Source: an uncultured Clostridia bacterium (GTDB taxonomy: Bacteria; Bacillota; Clostridia; Oscillospirales; Oscillospiraceae). From it: a DNA stretch of 64,000 nucleotides. The notes beneath the pieces are model-generated. The model searched no databases, was not told the origin of the DNA, and worked only from the letters and a program-made list of their open reading frames with translations. The translations under genes and the position numbers were made by a program. Below are positions 56,124 to 63,939 of this stretch, one piece after another (position 1 is the stretch's first letter; each line of letters opens with the position of its first letter). Location of the stretch: the NCBI GenBank assembly GCA_945876285.1, contig CAMCNO010000004.1, forward strand, positions 1 to 64,000, written 5' to 3'.

Positions 56124-57348
56124 AAAAATCCCTCCAGATGGCGGCAGCGGTTTCCTCCACCGTGCCGCTGTTTTCAATGGCCGCATCCCGGAAGCGGGCA
56201 TAGAACGGCGCACGCGTTTCCCATAAGGCGTGCAGGTCCGTGGACTGGGAGACAGGGCGGCCGTCGGTGGGCAGGATGTCCAGATCCCGGATCAGGTGAT
56301 AGATGCGGCCGTTCTGGTGAAGCGGCGCGTAATTGCGCTGGTCCATAATGACGCCGCCGCCGGTGAGGATGATCTTGCCGGAGAGCTTTCCCGCCTCCTC
56401 CGTCTCCTCACGCTCCAGTGCCCGGAAGGCGGCTTCGCCGTCCCGGGCAAAGATCTCCGGAATAGAGCAGCCCGCCCGGGCCACAATGCGCTGGTCCACA
56501 TCCACTGCCTCCCGGCCTGTCAGCTTTGCCAGGGCCTGACCCACGGTGGTCTTGCCGCAGCCGGGCATGCCGATCAGGACGATGTTGGTGCATTCCTGCC
56601 GCAGCAGCGCCAGGATGCGTTCATTTTCGCTGTCGGGGATGGACTTGTCAAAGAAGTGCTCCTCCGCCGCCTTGGCCTGGGCCACCAGCATGGGCAGACC
56701 GTCGGAGCAGGGGATACCCAGTTCCTCCGCCTGCAGCAGCAGGGCCGTGCGACGGGGATTGTACACCACGTCCAGCACGCCGGAGCACCGGTGGAAGGCC
56801 GTCAGGTCCACTGCTGCCGCGCCGTTGTTGGGATACATCCCCACCGGGGTCGTGTTTACCACGATATCCGCGTCGGCGTGGCGGCTGAGGTTGCCGTAGT
56901 TGTTCTCGCCGGAGCGGGAGATGACCACCACCTCCCGGGCACCCAGCTTTTTGACGCAGGCCACGGCGGTCAGCGAGGCCCCGCCGCTGCCTAATACCAC
57001 CGCTTTCTTTCCAGCGAAGGAGATGCCCGCCCGCTCCGCCATCCAGCAGAAGCCGGCGGCGTCGGTATTAAAGGCGTACAGCTTGCCGTCAGCCCGGCGG
57101 GTCAGGGTGTTGACGCTGCCGATAGCCTCGGCCATGGGGTCGATGACGTCGCACAAGGGCATCACATCCCGCTTATAGGGGATGGTGACATTCAGTCCAC
57201 CGATGTTGGGCTGGGCGAGGAAACCCGCCAGCTCCTCTGGCTCCAGCTCGATGAGACGATAGCCCTGGCAGCCTAGCGCGGTGTGGATGGGCACGGACCA
57301 GCTGTGGCCCAGCCTCCGGCCCAAAAGGCCGTAAATCTTCTCCACCAT
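56104..57348 (-). CDS. aroEK: Shikimate dehydrogenase-shikimate kinase fusion
   Basis: The product has 414 residues. Residues 1 to about 245 are shikimate dehydrogenase: LLGRRLGHSWSVPIH binds substrate, NVTIPYK (53-59) holds the catalytic Lys59, and the NADP-binding loop is VVLGSGGASLTAVA. Residues 250-414 are shikimate kinase, with Walker A GMPGCGKT (260-267), an Asp-rich VDVDQRIVARAGCSIPEIF, and RALEREE. One protein thus makes two consecutive steps, from dehydroshikimate to shikimate 3-phosphate. Separate aroE and aroK genes are the rule; the fusion occurs in some Clostridia. It lies three bases downstream of pheA. Confidence 0.94.
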   Translation of the reverse strand: MVEKIYGLLGRRLGHSWSVPIHTALGCQGYRLIELEPEELAGFLAQPNIGGLNVTIPYKRDVMPLCDVIDPMAEAIGSVNTLTRRADGKLYAFNTDAAGFCWMAERAGISFAGKKAVVLGSGGASLTAVACVKKLGAREVVVISRSGENNYGNLSRHADADIVVNTTPVGMYPNNGAAAVDLTAFHRCSGVLDVVYNPRRTALLLQAEELGIPCSDGLPMLVAQAKAAEEHFFDKSIPDSENERILALLRQECTNIVLIGMPGCGKTTVGQALAKLTGREAVDVDQRIVARAGCSIPEIFARDGEAAFRALEREETEEAGKLSGKIILTGGGVIMDQRNYAPLHQNGRIYHLIRDLDILPTDGRPVSQSTDLHALWETRAPFYARFRDAAIENSGTVEETAAAIWRDFCEHSGA

Positions 57349-57351
57349 CGG

Positions 57352-58488
57352 TCAAACTTCGGCGTAGCTGCCCAGGAAGTTGAAGCTGGCGCAGCTCCGC
57401 TCCATCTCCTGCAGCATGGGCAGGACGCCGGGGGCCTGCACGTCGGCCTCCAGCTCCAGGAAGAACATGAACTCGAAGTTCCGGCCGCTGACGGGGCAGG
57501 ATTCCAGCTTCGTCATGTTGATGTTCAGCGCCGCCAGCTTGGACAGGATCTCATACAGGGCACCGGGCTTGTTGTCGCAGGCGATGATGAGGCTGATGCG
57601 GTTGGCACCGGCGTAGATGACGGGCTCCTTGGTGATGCAGAAGAAGCGGGTGTAGTTGTTGTCGCTGTTCTGGATGTCGTCGCTGACGCACTCCAGGCCG
57701 TACAGCGCCGCACAGGGGTGGGAGGAGATGGCGGCGGCGTGGCGACTGCCGCTCTCAGCCACCATCTTGGCGGCTACGGCGGTGTTGGCGCAGGGCACCA
57801 CCCGGACGCCATTGAGCCCGTTCAGGAACTTGGAGCACTGGCCGATGGCCTGCTCGTGGGAGTAAATTTCTGTAATGTCCTCCAGCTTCACACCGGGCAG
57901 GGCCAGCAGCTCATGGCGGATGCACAGCCGGGTGGAGCGGACCACGGACAGCTTGTGAGACTGCAGCAGCTCGTAAACAGCACGGACGGAGCCGTTGGAG
58001 CTGTTCTCAATGGGCAGCACACCAAATTTGCACAGGCCGGACTCCACAGCGGATACCACTGCGTCAAAGGTCTTGACGTACACGATGTTGCCCCGGGGCA
58101 GGATGCGGTCGCAGGCCACCTGGGAGTTGGCACCCTCCACGCCCTGGCAGGCCACCAGGCCTGTCTGGGGGAACACGGGGCCGCCGGCGGCCAGGGAGGC
58201 CTCCACCCGGGCGGCAACCTTGGTGGGCGCGTCAATCAGCTCCGCCTGCCGGGACCGGGCCAGCTCGAACAGCGTGGAGAACAGGTGGTAGGCGTACTGC
58301 TCCTTCTCCCCGGCCTTTTCCGTGACCTTGGCCAGAATTTCCCGCTCCCGCTGCTTGTTCAGGATGGGCAGGTGGTGCTCGTTCTTGTAGGCGGCCACCT
58401 CCTCGCTCAGGGCCATGCGCTGGAGAAAGAGGTCCAAAAGCTGGTCGTCCACTGCGTCGATTTTGACGCGAATATCAGAAAGTTCCAT
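57352..58488 (-). CDS. pheA: Chorismate mutase-prephenate dehydratase (P-protein)
   Basis: The product has 378 residues. Residues 1-85 are an AroQ-type chorismate mutase (IRVKIDAVDDQLLDLFLQRM). The prephenate dehydratase domain follows (about 105-285), with the NNYTRFFCI motif that holds the catalytic Thr-Arg-Phe. The C-terminal ACT domain (about 298-375) reads ESCPVSGRNFEFMFFLELE, a variant of the usual ESRP motif, and would bind phenylalanine for feedback control. The enzyme turns chorismate to phenylpyruvate. It overlaps aroC by 14 nt. Confidence 0.95.
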   Translation of the reverse strand: MELSDIRVKIDAVDDQLLDLFLQRMALSEEVAAYKNEHHLPILNKQREREILAKVTEKAGEKEQYAYHLFSTLFELARSRQAELIDAPTKVAARVEASLAAGGPVFPQTGLVACQGVEGANSQVACDRILPRGNIVYVKTFDAVVSAVESGLCKFGVLPIENSSNGSVRAVYELLQSHKLSVVRSTRLCIRHELLALPGVKLEDITEIYSHEQAIGQCSKFLNGLNGVRVVPCANTAVAAKMVAESGSRHAAAISSHPCAALYGLECVSDDIQNSDNNYTRFFCITKEPVIYAGANRISLIIACDNKPGALYEILSKLAALNINMTKLESCPVSGRNFEFMFFLELEADVQAPGVLPMLQEMERSCASFNFLGSYAEV

Positions 58489-59566
58489 GGTTTCCCTCCA
58501 AAAGTAAGTCTAGTAATACCGTCGCGGTAACGGCCTCCACCACCGGGACGGCCCGGTGGGCGATGCAGGGGTCGTGACGGCCCCGGATGACCAGCTCAGC
58601 TGGTTCTTGTGCTGACAGACTGACGGTCCGCTGAGCCTGAGAGATGGAAGGCGTGGGCTTCATCGCCACCCGCAGCGTGACAGGCATGCCGGTGGTGATG
58701 CCGCCCAGGATACCGCCCGCCCGGTTGGTCTCCGTGACGATTTTGCCGTTTTCCACTGTAAAGGGGTCGTTGTTTTCAGAGCCGTGGAGCCGGGCGGAGC
58801 CAAAGCCCAGACCAAACTCCACGCCCTTGACGGCGGGGATGCCGAACAGAGCAGCAGCGAGGCGGTTTTCGATGCCGTCAAACATGGGGTCGCCCAGTCC
58901 GGCAGGCAGGCCGACGGCGGCACATTCGATGACGCCGCCCACAGAGTCCAGATGCTCCCGGGCCTCCAGAATCAGGGCCTGCATCCGCTCTCCGGCCTGG
59001 TCGTCCAGCACCGGGAAGGCCTTGGCGGCCACCTCGTCAAAGAGGGCGGCGGAGGGACGCAGGGGAAAAGGAGAATCGGTTTCCGTGCCCACGGAAGCAA
59101 GGTGGGCGCCCACGTAAATACCACGCCGGGCCAGAATCTGCTTGGCAATGCCGCCGGCGATGCACAGGGGCGCCGTCAGGCGGCCGGAGAAGTGTCCGCC
59201 GCCCCGCATGTCCGCCTGCCCGCCCCACTTCATCCAGGCGGTATAGTCCGCATGGGAGGGCCGGGGCTTGTCGGCAAGCTCGCTGTAATCCGAGGAGTGC
59301 TGGTCGCTGTTCTCAATGATGGCGCACAGCGGCGCGCCGCAGGTGACGTTGTTTTCAAGGCCGGAGAGAAAGATGGGCGTGTCCGCTTCCTTTCTCATGG
59401 TGGACAGGCGGCTCTTTCCCGGCTTCCGCCGGTCGAGAAACGCGTTCAGCTTCTCCATGTCGATGGCTTCCCCGGCGGGGAGCCCGTCGATATTTACGCC
59501 GATGGCCCTGCCGTGAGACTGGCCGAAGACCGATACCCGCAGCAGCTTTCCAAATTCAGAGGACAT
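58475..59566 (-). CDS. aroC: Chorismate synthase
   Basis: The product has 363 residues. This FMN-dependent enzyme makes chorismate in the last step of the shikimate pathway. The N-terminal motif reads VFGQSHGRAIGV, with Gln where most family members have Glu (GESHG). RPSHADYTAWMKWGG, RGGGHFSGRLTAPLCIAGG and GGILGGITTGMPV are further hallmarks. The start ATG at 59566 has GGAGGTG upstream and overlaps the end of aroA by 11 nt; the longer open frame lies within aroA. Confidence 0.95.
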   Translation of the reverse strand: MSSEFGKLLRVSVFGQSHGRAIGVNIDGLPAGEAIDMEKLNAFLDRRKPGKSRLSTMRKEADTPIFLSGLENNVTCGAPLCAIIENSDQHSSDYSELADKPRPSHADYTAWMKWGGQADMRGGGHFSGRLTAPLCIAGGIAKQILARRGIYVGAHLASVGTETDSPFPLRPSAALFDEVAAKAFPVLDDQAGERMQALILEAREHLDSVGGVIECAAVGLPAGLGDPMFDGIENRLAAALFGIPAVKGVEFGLGFGSARLHGSENNDPFTVENGKIVTETNRAGGILGGITTGMPVTLRVAMKPTPSISQAQRTVSLSAQEPAELVIRGRHDPCIAHRAVPVVEAVTATVLLDLLLEGNHGTF

Positions 59567-60728
59567 CAAAAACACCTCCCAGTTGCTTGTAGTCCTCCCA
59601 GAAGGAGGGATAGGATTTTTTGACTGCCTCCGCACCAAGGATGGTGACCGGGGCGGCGGAGTGGGTGGCGGCGATGGCTGCCGCCATGACGATGCGGTGG
59701 TCGTTGGCGCCGTCCACCGTGCCGCCGGTAAAGGACGTGATACCTTGGACCGTCAGGCTGTCGGGGCCGTCTTCCGCCTTGCCGCCCAAAGCGTTCAGCA
59801 AGGCGGCGGTGGTGGCGAGGCGGTCGCTCTCCTTGATGCGGAGCCGGGCGGCGTTGACAAATCGGGTGGTGCCGTTCCGCATCGCCGCCATTACCGCCAG
59901 GGGCGGCAGCAGGTCCGGGCAGCCGGACACATCGATGTCCACATCGCCGGACTTCGCCAGCTTCCAGTAGAGGGAGGCCACCACCCGGTCACCCTGAGCA
60001 GAGCCGGGGTTCAGGCCCTGAATGGAGACACGGTTCTCCAGGAAGTTGGCGGCGTACCAGAAGCCCGCCTGGGACCAGTCGGATTCCACGGCGATGTCCC
60101 GGGCGGTGTAGGTCTGCTTCCCGGGGATATGGAAGACCGCATAGTTCTGGTTTTCCACGGCGATGCCGAACTTTTCCAGCATATCCAGCGTCATGTCCAC
60201 ATATCCGCTGGATTCCAGCGGCGTGGTGATTTTAATAGTGGAATCTGCCGACAGCAGGGGCAAGGCGTACAACAGTCCCGTGACGAACTGGCTGGACACA
60301 TTGCCGGGCAGGCGGTACACGCCGGGAGTCAGCGTCCCCCGGACGGTGAGCACGCCATCCGTTTGCTCGTAAAAAATGCCCTTTTCATCGAAAATATCAA
60401 AGTAGGGCTGCTGGGGGCGTTCCATCAGGCGGCCATGTCCGGTGAATACACCGCCGCCTGCCACCGCCAGCGCGATAGGGATGAGAAAGCGGAGGGTGGA
60501 GCCGGATTCGCCGCAGTCCAGGAAAGGCAGCTCCCCGTCGGGGCGGGGGGCTTTCAGGGCTTCCACACAGCGTTTCGTGGCCTGAATGTCCTGAGAGTCG
60601 CTGAGATTTGACAGTGTGCCTGCGCCGCCAGCCAGCGCCATCGCCAGCACCGCCCGGTGGGCCATGGACTTGCTGGCGGGAGGCGTCACAGCGCCGTGCA
60701 GCTTTTGGGGTGTGATGCGGATATCCAT
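59556..60728 (-). CDS. aroA: 3-phosphoshikimate 1-carboxyvinyltransferase (EPSP synthase)
   Basis: The product has 390 residues, slightly short for the family (about 427). It joins shikimate 3-phosphate and phosphoenolpyruvate. The N-terminal part contains GAVTPPASKSMAHRAVLAMALA, with the catalytic Lys in SKSMAHR, and DCGESGSTLRFLIPIAL follows, holding the phosphate-binding residues. The late stretches LRIKESDRLATTAALLNALG and DGANDHRIVMAAAIAA are also conserved. It starts one base after aroB ends. Confidence 0.95.
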   Translation of the reverse strand: MDIRITPQKLHGAVTPPASKSMAHRAVLAMALAGGAGTLSNLSDSQDIQATKRCVEALKAPRPDGELPFLDCGESGSTLRFLIPIALAVAGGGVFTGHGRLMERPQQPYFDIFDEKGIFYEQTDGVLTVRGTLTPGVYRLPGNVSSQFVTGLLYALPLLSADSTIKITTPLESSGYVDMTLDMLEKFGIAVENQNYAVFHIPGKQTYTARDIAVESDWSQAGFWYAANFLENRVSIQGLNPGSAQGDRVVASLYWKLAKSGDVDIDVSGCPDLLPPLAVMAAMRNGTTRFVNAARLRIKESDRLATTAALLNALGGKAEDGPDSLTVQGITSFTGGTVDGANDHRIVMAAAIAATHSAAPVTILGAEAVKKSYPSFWEDYKQLGGVFDVL

Positions 60729-60729
60729 G

Positions 60730-61797
60730 TCAGCCCTCCAGTCCTGCCCGGATAATGGGCAGCAGGTCCGCTACCGGGACCTTTTTCAGTTCACAGACGC
60801 CGATTTTCTTCGGGATGACCAGGGTGATATCCCCGCCTGAGCGCTTTTTGTCCGCCAAAGCTGCCTCGGCAAGTGTTTCGGCGGAATATTCTGACCCGGT
60901 GGGCAGGCCGTTTTTGGCAAGGCAGGCGGCAATGCGGGCGGCGATGGGGTCCTCGGTCCAGCCCAGGGCTTCAGCGCTTCGGGCAATGATGGCAAGGCCT
61001 GCCGCTACTGCATGGCCGTGAGGGATGGCGTAACCGCTGCACTTCTCAATGGCGTGGCCTACGGTGTGGCCCAGGTTCAGCAGCTTCCGCTCGCCCTGCT
61101 CCTTTTCGTCCCGTTCCACCACACCGGCCTTGTACCGAATGCACCGGGCAATGACCTCTTCCGGCGCGGCGGTGAGGGTGCCGTCCTCAAACAGGGCGAA
61201 CAGGCTTTCGTCGTCCAGCACGCCGGTCTTGATGGCCTCGGCAGCGCCATCCGCAAAGACCTCCGCGGGCAGGGAGCGGAGGCAGTCCGTGTCGCACAGG
61301 ACCGCCGTTGGCTGGAGAAAAGCGCCTGCCAGGTTCTTGCCTGCCGCCAGGTCGATGGCGGTCTTGCCGCCCACGGAGGAATCCACGGCGGAAAGCAGGG
61401 TGGTGGGGAGCTGGACACAGCGGATACCCCGGAGGTAGCAGGCGGCGGCAAACCCCGCCATATCCCCGGTGACGCCGCCGCCAAGAGCGGCCACGCAGTC
61501 GGTGCGGGTCAGGCGCTGCTCCGCCAGAAACTCCAGAATGGCGGCTAGGGTGGTAAAGTTTTTGCTGCCCTCCCCGGCGGGGAAGGTATACGAACAGACG
61601 GTGAACCCGGCACCCTCCAGGCTGCCGGTCACCGTCTTGAGATATAAGGGGGCCACGGTGCTGTCGGTAATAACGGCAACGCGGCAGGGAGCCAGCACCT
61701 CCCGGAGGCGCTGACCGCAGGTATGCAGCAGTCCGCCGCCGATGGAAACCTCATAGGCGGGGGCGGTATGGACTTGGATGGTCTGAATGGAGGACAT
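60730..61797 (-). CDS. aroB: 3-dehydroquinate synthase
   Basis: The product has 355 residues. It turns DAHP to 3-dehydroquinate using NAD and a divalent metal. The NAD-binding and active-site segments ALGGGVTGDMAGFAAACYLRG, PTTLLSAVDSSVGGKTAIDL and LNLGHTVGHAIEKCSGY, which holds the metal-binding His, are present. The enzyme is the second of the shikimate pathway. The gene begins 39 nt after tyrA and has a GGAGGGAC ribosome site before its ATG. Confidence 0.95.
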   Translation of the reverse strand: MSSIQTIQVHTAPAYEVSIGGGLLHTCGQRLREVLAPCRVAVITDSTVAPLYLKTVTGSLEGAGFTVCSYTFPAGEGSKNFTTLAAILEFLAEQRLTRTDCVAALGGGVTGDMAGFAAACYLRGIRCVQLPTTLLSAVDSSVGGKTAIDLAAGKNLAGAFLQPTAVLCDTDCLRSLPAEVFADGAAEAIKTGVLDDESLFALFEDGTLTAAPEEVIARCIRYKAGVVERDEKEQGERKLLNLGHTVGHAIEKCSGYAIPHGHAVAAGLAIIARSAEALGWTEDPIAARIAACLAKNGLPTGSEYSAETLAEAALADKKRSGGDITLVIPKKIGVCELKKVPVADLLPIIRAGLEG

Positions 61798-61836
61798 AGG
61801 GTCCCTCCTTATTATAATATGGAAGCGAATAAAGCG

Positions 61837-62673
61837 TTAGTTCCCGCCTGCGCTGGCCTTCTTTTCCCGGCCGTCCTTCAGAAGAGCGTGGAGCGTTTCC
61901 GCATCCCGGTTTTGCAGGGCCTCCTGGTATTCCGTCAGATGGCGGATCAGCTCACCGACCTCCTTGGTCAGGTAGTCGGCGTCGTCCAGGAACAGCTCCG
62001 TCCACATGTCCTCGTCCAGCCGGGCCACACGGGTCATATCCCGGAAGCTGCCGGCGGAGAAGCCCCGGCGGCGCTGGGCCTCGGGGGACTTGATGTAGGC
62101 GCTGGAGACGATGTGGGCCAGCTGGGAGGTGTAGGCGATGATGCGGTCATGCTCGTCCGGCGTGGAGAAGGTCAGAGAGGCGAAGCCGATATCCAGGAAG
62201 AAGGCTTTCAGCATCTCCAGCAGCTGCATGTCCGTCCGCTTGTCCGGCGTCAGGATCATGGAAGCACCTACGTACAGATCCTCTGTGGCGGAGGTAAAGC
62301 CTCCCCGCTCCTTGCCTGCCATGGGGTGGCCGCCGATGTAGGCGAAACCGTACTGCTCGGCGATGGGGGCGATGCCCTCCACAACGACACGCTTCACGCC
62401 GCACAGGTCCACCAGAACGGCGGACTTGCTGATGACGTCCGCGTTTCGCCGCACCCACTCCACGGCGGCGCCGGGGCGAATGGCGACCAGAATAAGGTCG
62501 CACTGAGGCAGGTTCTCACGGGTCAGAGGAGCGTCGATGGCGCCGCACATCCGGGCCATCATCAAGGTCTCATCACTGCGGGCAATGCCGTACACCGTGT
62601 GGCCGGTGCGGGCCTTGATGCTTTTTGCCATGGAGCCGCCGATGAGCCCCAGACCGACGATACCAACATTCAT
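61837..62673 (-). CDS. tyrA: Prephenate dehydrogenase
   Basis: The product has 278 residues and lacks a C-terminal ACT domain. It oxidises prephenate to 4-hydroxyphenylpyruvate with NAD, the committed step to tyrosine. The NAD-binding motif is VGIVGLGLIGGSMAKSIKA at the start, and the catalytic His lies in GGHPMAGKERGGF near residue 132. The partner segment ILTPDKRTD follows. It could also accept arogenate; the sequence does not decide this. It lies four bases after the DAHP synthase gene. Confidence 0.94.
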   Translation of the reverse strand: MNVGIVGLGLIGGSMAKSIKARTGHTVYGIARSDETLMMARMCGAIDAPLTRENLPQCDLILVAIRPGAAVEWVRRNADVISKSAVLVDLCGVKRVVVEGIAPIAEQYGFAYIGGHPMAGKERGGFTSATEDLYVGASMILTPDKRTDMQLLEMLKAFFLDIGFASLTFSTPDEHDRIIAYTSQLAHIVSSAYIKSPEAQRRRGFSAGSFRDMTRVARLDEDMWTELFLDDADYLTKEVGELIRHLTEYQEALQNRDAETLHALLKDGREKKASAGGN

Positions 62674-62677
62674 GATC

Positions 62678-63691
62678 TCAGTCCTCCAAAGATTTCACCA
62701 TTTCGTGGAGCTTCAGCAGCTTCTTCGCCAGGGGGTCGAATACCTCGGGCTTCAGAGACTGGGGGCCGTCGCACAGGGCGCGGGCGGGGTCATTGTGGAC
62801 CTCGATCTGGAGGCCATCGGCTCCGGTCGCCACAGCGCCCATGGCCAGGGGCTCCACCAGCCAGCTCTTGCCGGTGGCATGGCTGGGATCGATGATGATG
62901 GGCAGGTGGGTCAGCTTTTTCAGAACGGGGATAGCGGCCAGATCCAGGGTGTTGCGGGTGTAGCTCTCGAAGGTGCGGATGCCCCGCTCGCAGAGGATGA
63001 CGTTCTCATTGCCGCCGGCCATGACGTACTCGGCGCTCATCAGCCATTCCTCATAGGTGGCGGACATGCCGCGCTTGATCATCACGGGCTTGTCCTGATG
63101 GCCCACGGCCTTTAAAAGGTCGAAGTTCTGCATGTTCCGGGCGCCGATCTGGATGACGTCCACATCCTTGAACAGGGGGAGCTGACTGAGGTCCATCAGC
63201 TCTGTGACGATGGGGAGGCCGGTCTCCTGCCGGGCGATCTTCAGGTACTCCAGGCCGATGGCGCCCAGGCCCTGGAAGGAGTAGGGAGAGGTGCGGGGCT
63301 TGAAGGCACCGCCGCGGAGCATGGTGGCGCCGCTGGCCTTCACGGCCTTGGCGATGGCCACCACCTGCTCCTCACTTTCCACGGAGCAGGGACCGGCCAT
63401 GATGGTCAGATTGCCGCCGCCGATCTGGGTGTTGCCCACCTGGATGACGGTGTCCTCGGGGTGGAACTTGCGGTTGGCGTTCTTGTAGGGCTCCTGGACC
63501 CGCTTCACATCCTCCACGATGTCCAGGGCGGAGATCAGGTCAATATCCAGCTTGGAGGTGTCGCCCACCAGGCCCAGGATGGTGTGGGCCTCGCCGATGC
63601 TGGTGTGGATGGTGACGCCCTTTTCCTGGAGCCAGGTGATGAGGCTTTCCAGCTGGTCACGGTTGGGATTTTGTTTCAGAATGACGATCAT
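62678..63691 (-). CDS. aroF: DAHP synthase (3-deoxy-7-phosphoheptulonate synthase), type with N-terminal regulatory domain
   Basis: The product has 337 residues. It joins phosphoenolpyruvate and erythrose 4-phosphate, the first step of the shikimate pathway. Residues 1-65 form a ferredoxin-like regulatory domain (MIVILKQNPNRDQLESLITW), as in the Thermotoga-type enzyme, that senses aromatic amino acids. The barrel follows, with IMAGPCSVESEEQ, LRGGAFKPRTSPYSFQG, and DPSHATGKSWLVEPL. The ATG at 63691 has AAGGAGG eight bases upstream. It heads an eight-gene aromatic operon behind a leader ORF and attenuator. An in-frame extension upstream crosses the terminator and is not used. Confidence 0.95.
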   Translation of the reverse strand: MIVILKQNPNRDQLESLITWLQEKGVTIHTSIGEAHTILGLVGDTSKLDIDLISALDIVEDVKRVQEPYKNANRKFHPEDTVIQVGNTQIGGGNLTIMAGPCSVESEEQVVAIAKAVKASGATMLRGGAFKPRTSPYSFQGLGAIGLEYLKIARQETGLPIVTELMDLSQLPLFKDVDVIQIGARNMQNFDLLKAVGHQDKPVMIKRGMSATYEEWLMSAEYVMAGGNENVILCERGIRTFESYTRNTLDLAAIPVLKKLTHLPIIIDPSHATGKSWLVEPLAMGAVATGADGLQIEVHNDPARALCDGPQSLKPEVFDPLAKKLLKLHEMVKSLED

Positions 63692-63728
63692 AACAGGTTC
63701 CTCCTTGAAAAATGACAAGTTTCGGTGT

Positions 63729-63761
63729 GAAAAAAGGCCCGCAGCCGGTTGGCTGCGGGCC
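63729..63761 (-). terminator. Attenuator terminator before the aromatic operon
   Basis: An 11-bp perfect stem, GGCCCGCAGCC / GGCTGCGGGCC (63736-63761), has a 4-nt loop. On the minus strand it is followed directly by TTTTTTC. It lies between the leader ORF and aroF, 38 nt before the aroF start. Confidence 0.92.
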
Positions 63762-63792
63762 CCCATGTACGGACAGTTTTGAAAAAACCGAC

Positions 63793-63891
63793 TTACATGC
63801 CCACGCGTTCAGCCAAACCGAAATAAGCCTTACCGGTAAAATAGGTAAAGCTAAAGTAGCGGTATTCAGCAGCGCGGGCGATGTTCGTCAT
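63793..63891 (-). CDS. Aromatic-rich leader peptide of the aro operon
   Basis: The ORF has 32 codons, starting at an ATG with AGGAG nine bases upstream. It contains the run EYRYFSFTYF and then AYF, so eight of 32 codons are Tyr or Phe and all lie between positions 10 and 24. The start, the ribosome site and the position ahead of a strong terminator are what a trp-type leader peptide needs. The sequence near the stop codon (63799-63814) can pair with the 5' arm of the terminator, which would act as antiterminator when a ribosome stalls at the Tyr/Phe codons. I read it as a regulatory peptide with no role of its own once made. Confidence 0.85.
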   Translation of the reverse strand: MTNIARAAEYRYFSFTYFTGKAYFGLAERVGM

Positions 63892-63930
63892 AGGGAAGTA
63901 CTCCTTTTTGCGTGCTCTTTAGATGTTTAA

Positions 63931-63939
63931 AGCATAACA
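63931..63939 (-). promoter_or_regulatory. Possible extended -10 promoter of the aro operon
   Basis: On the minus strand the sequence TGTTATGCT gives an extended -10 box (TGn-TATGCT), 40 bases upstream of the leader peptide start. The -35 region is poor. The remaining bases to the window edge (63940-64000) show nothing else. Confidence 0.4.
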
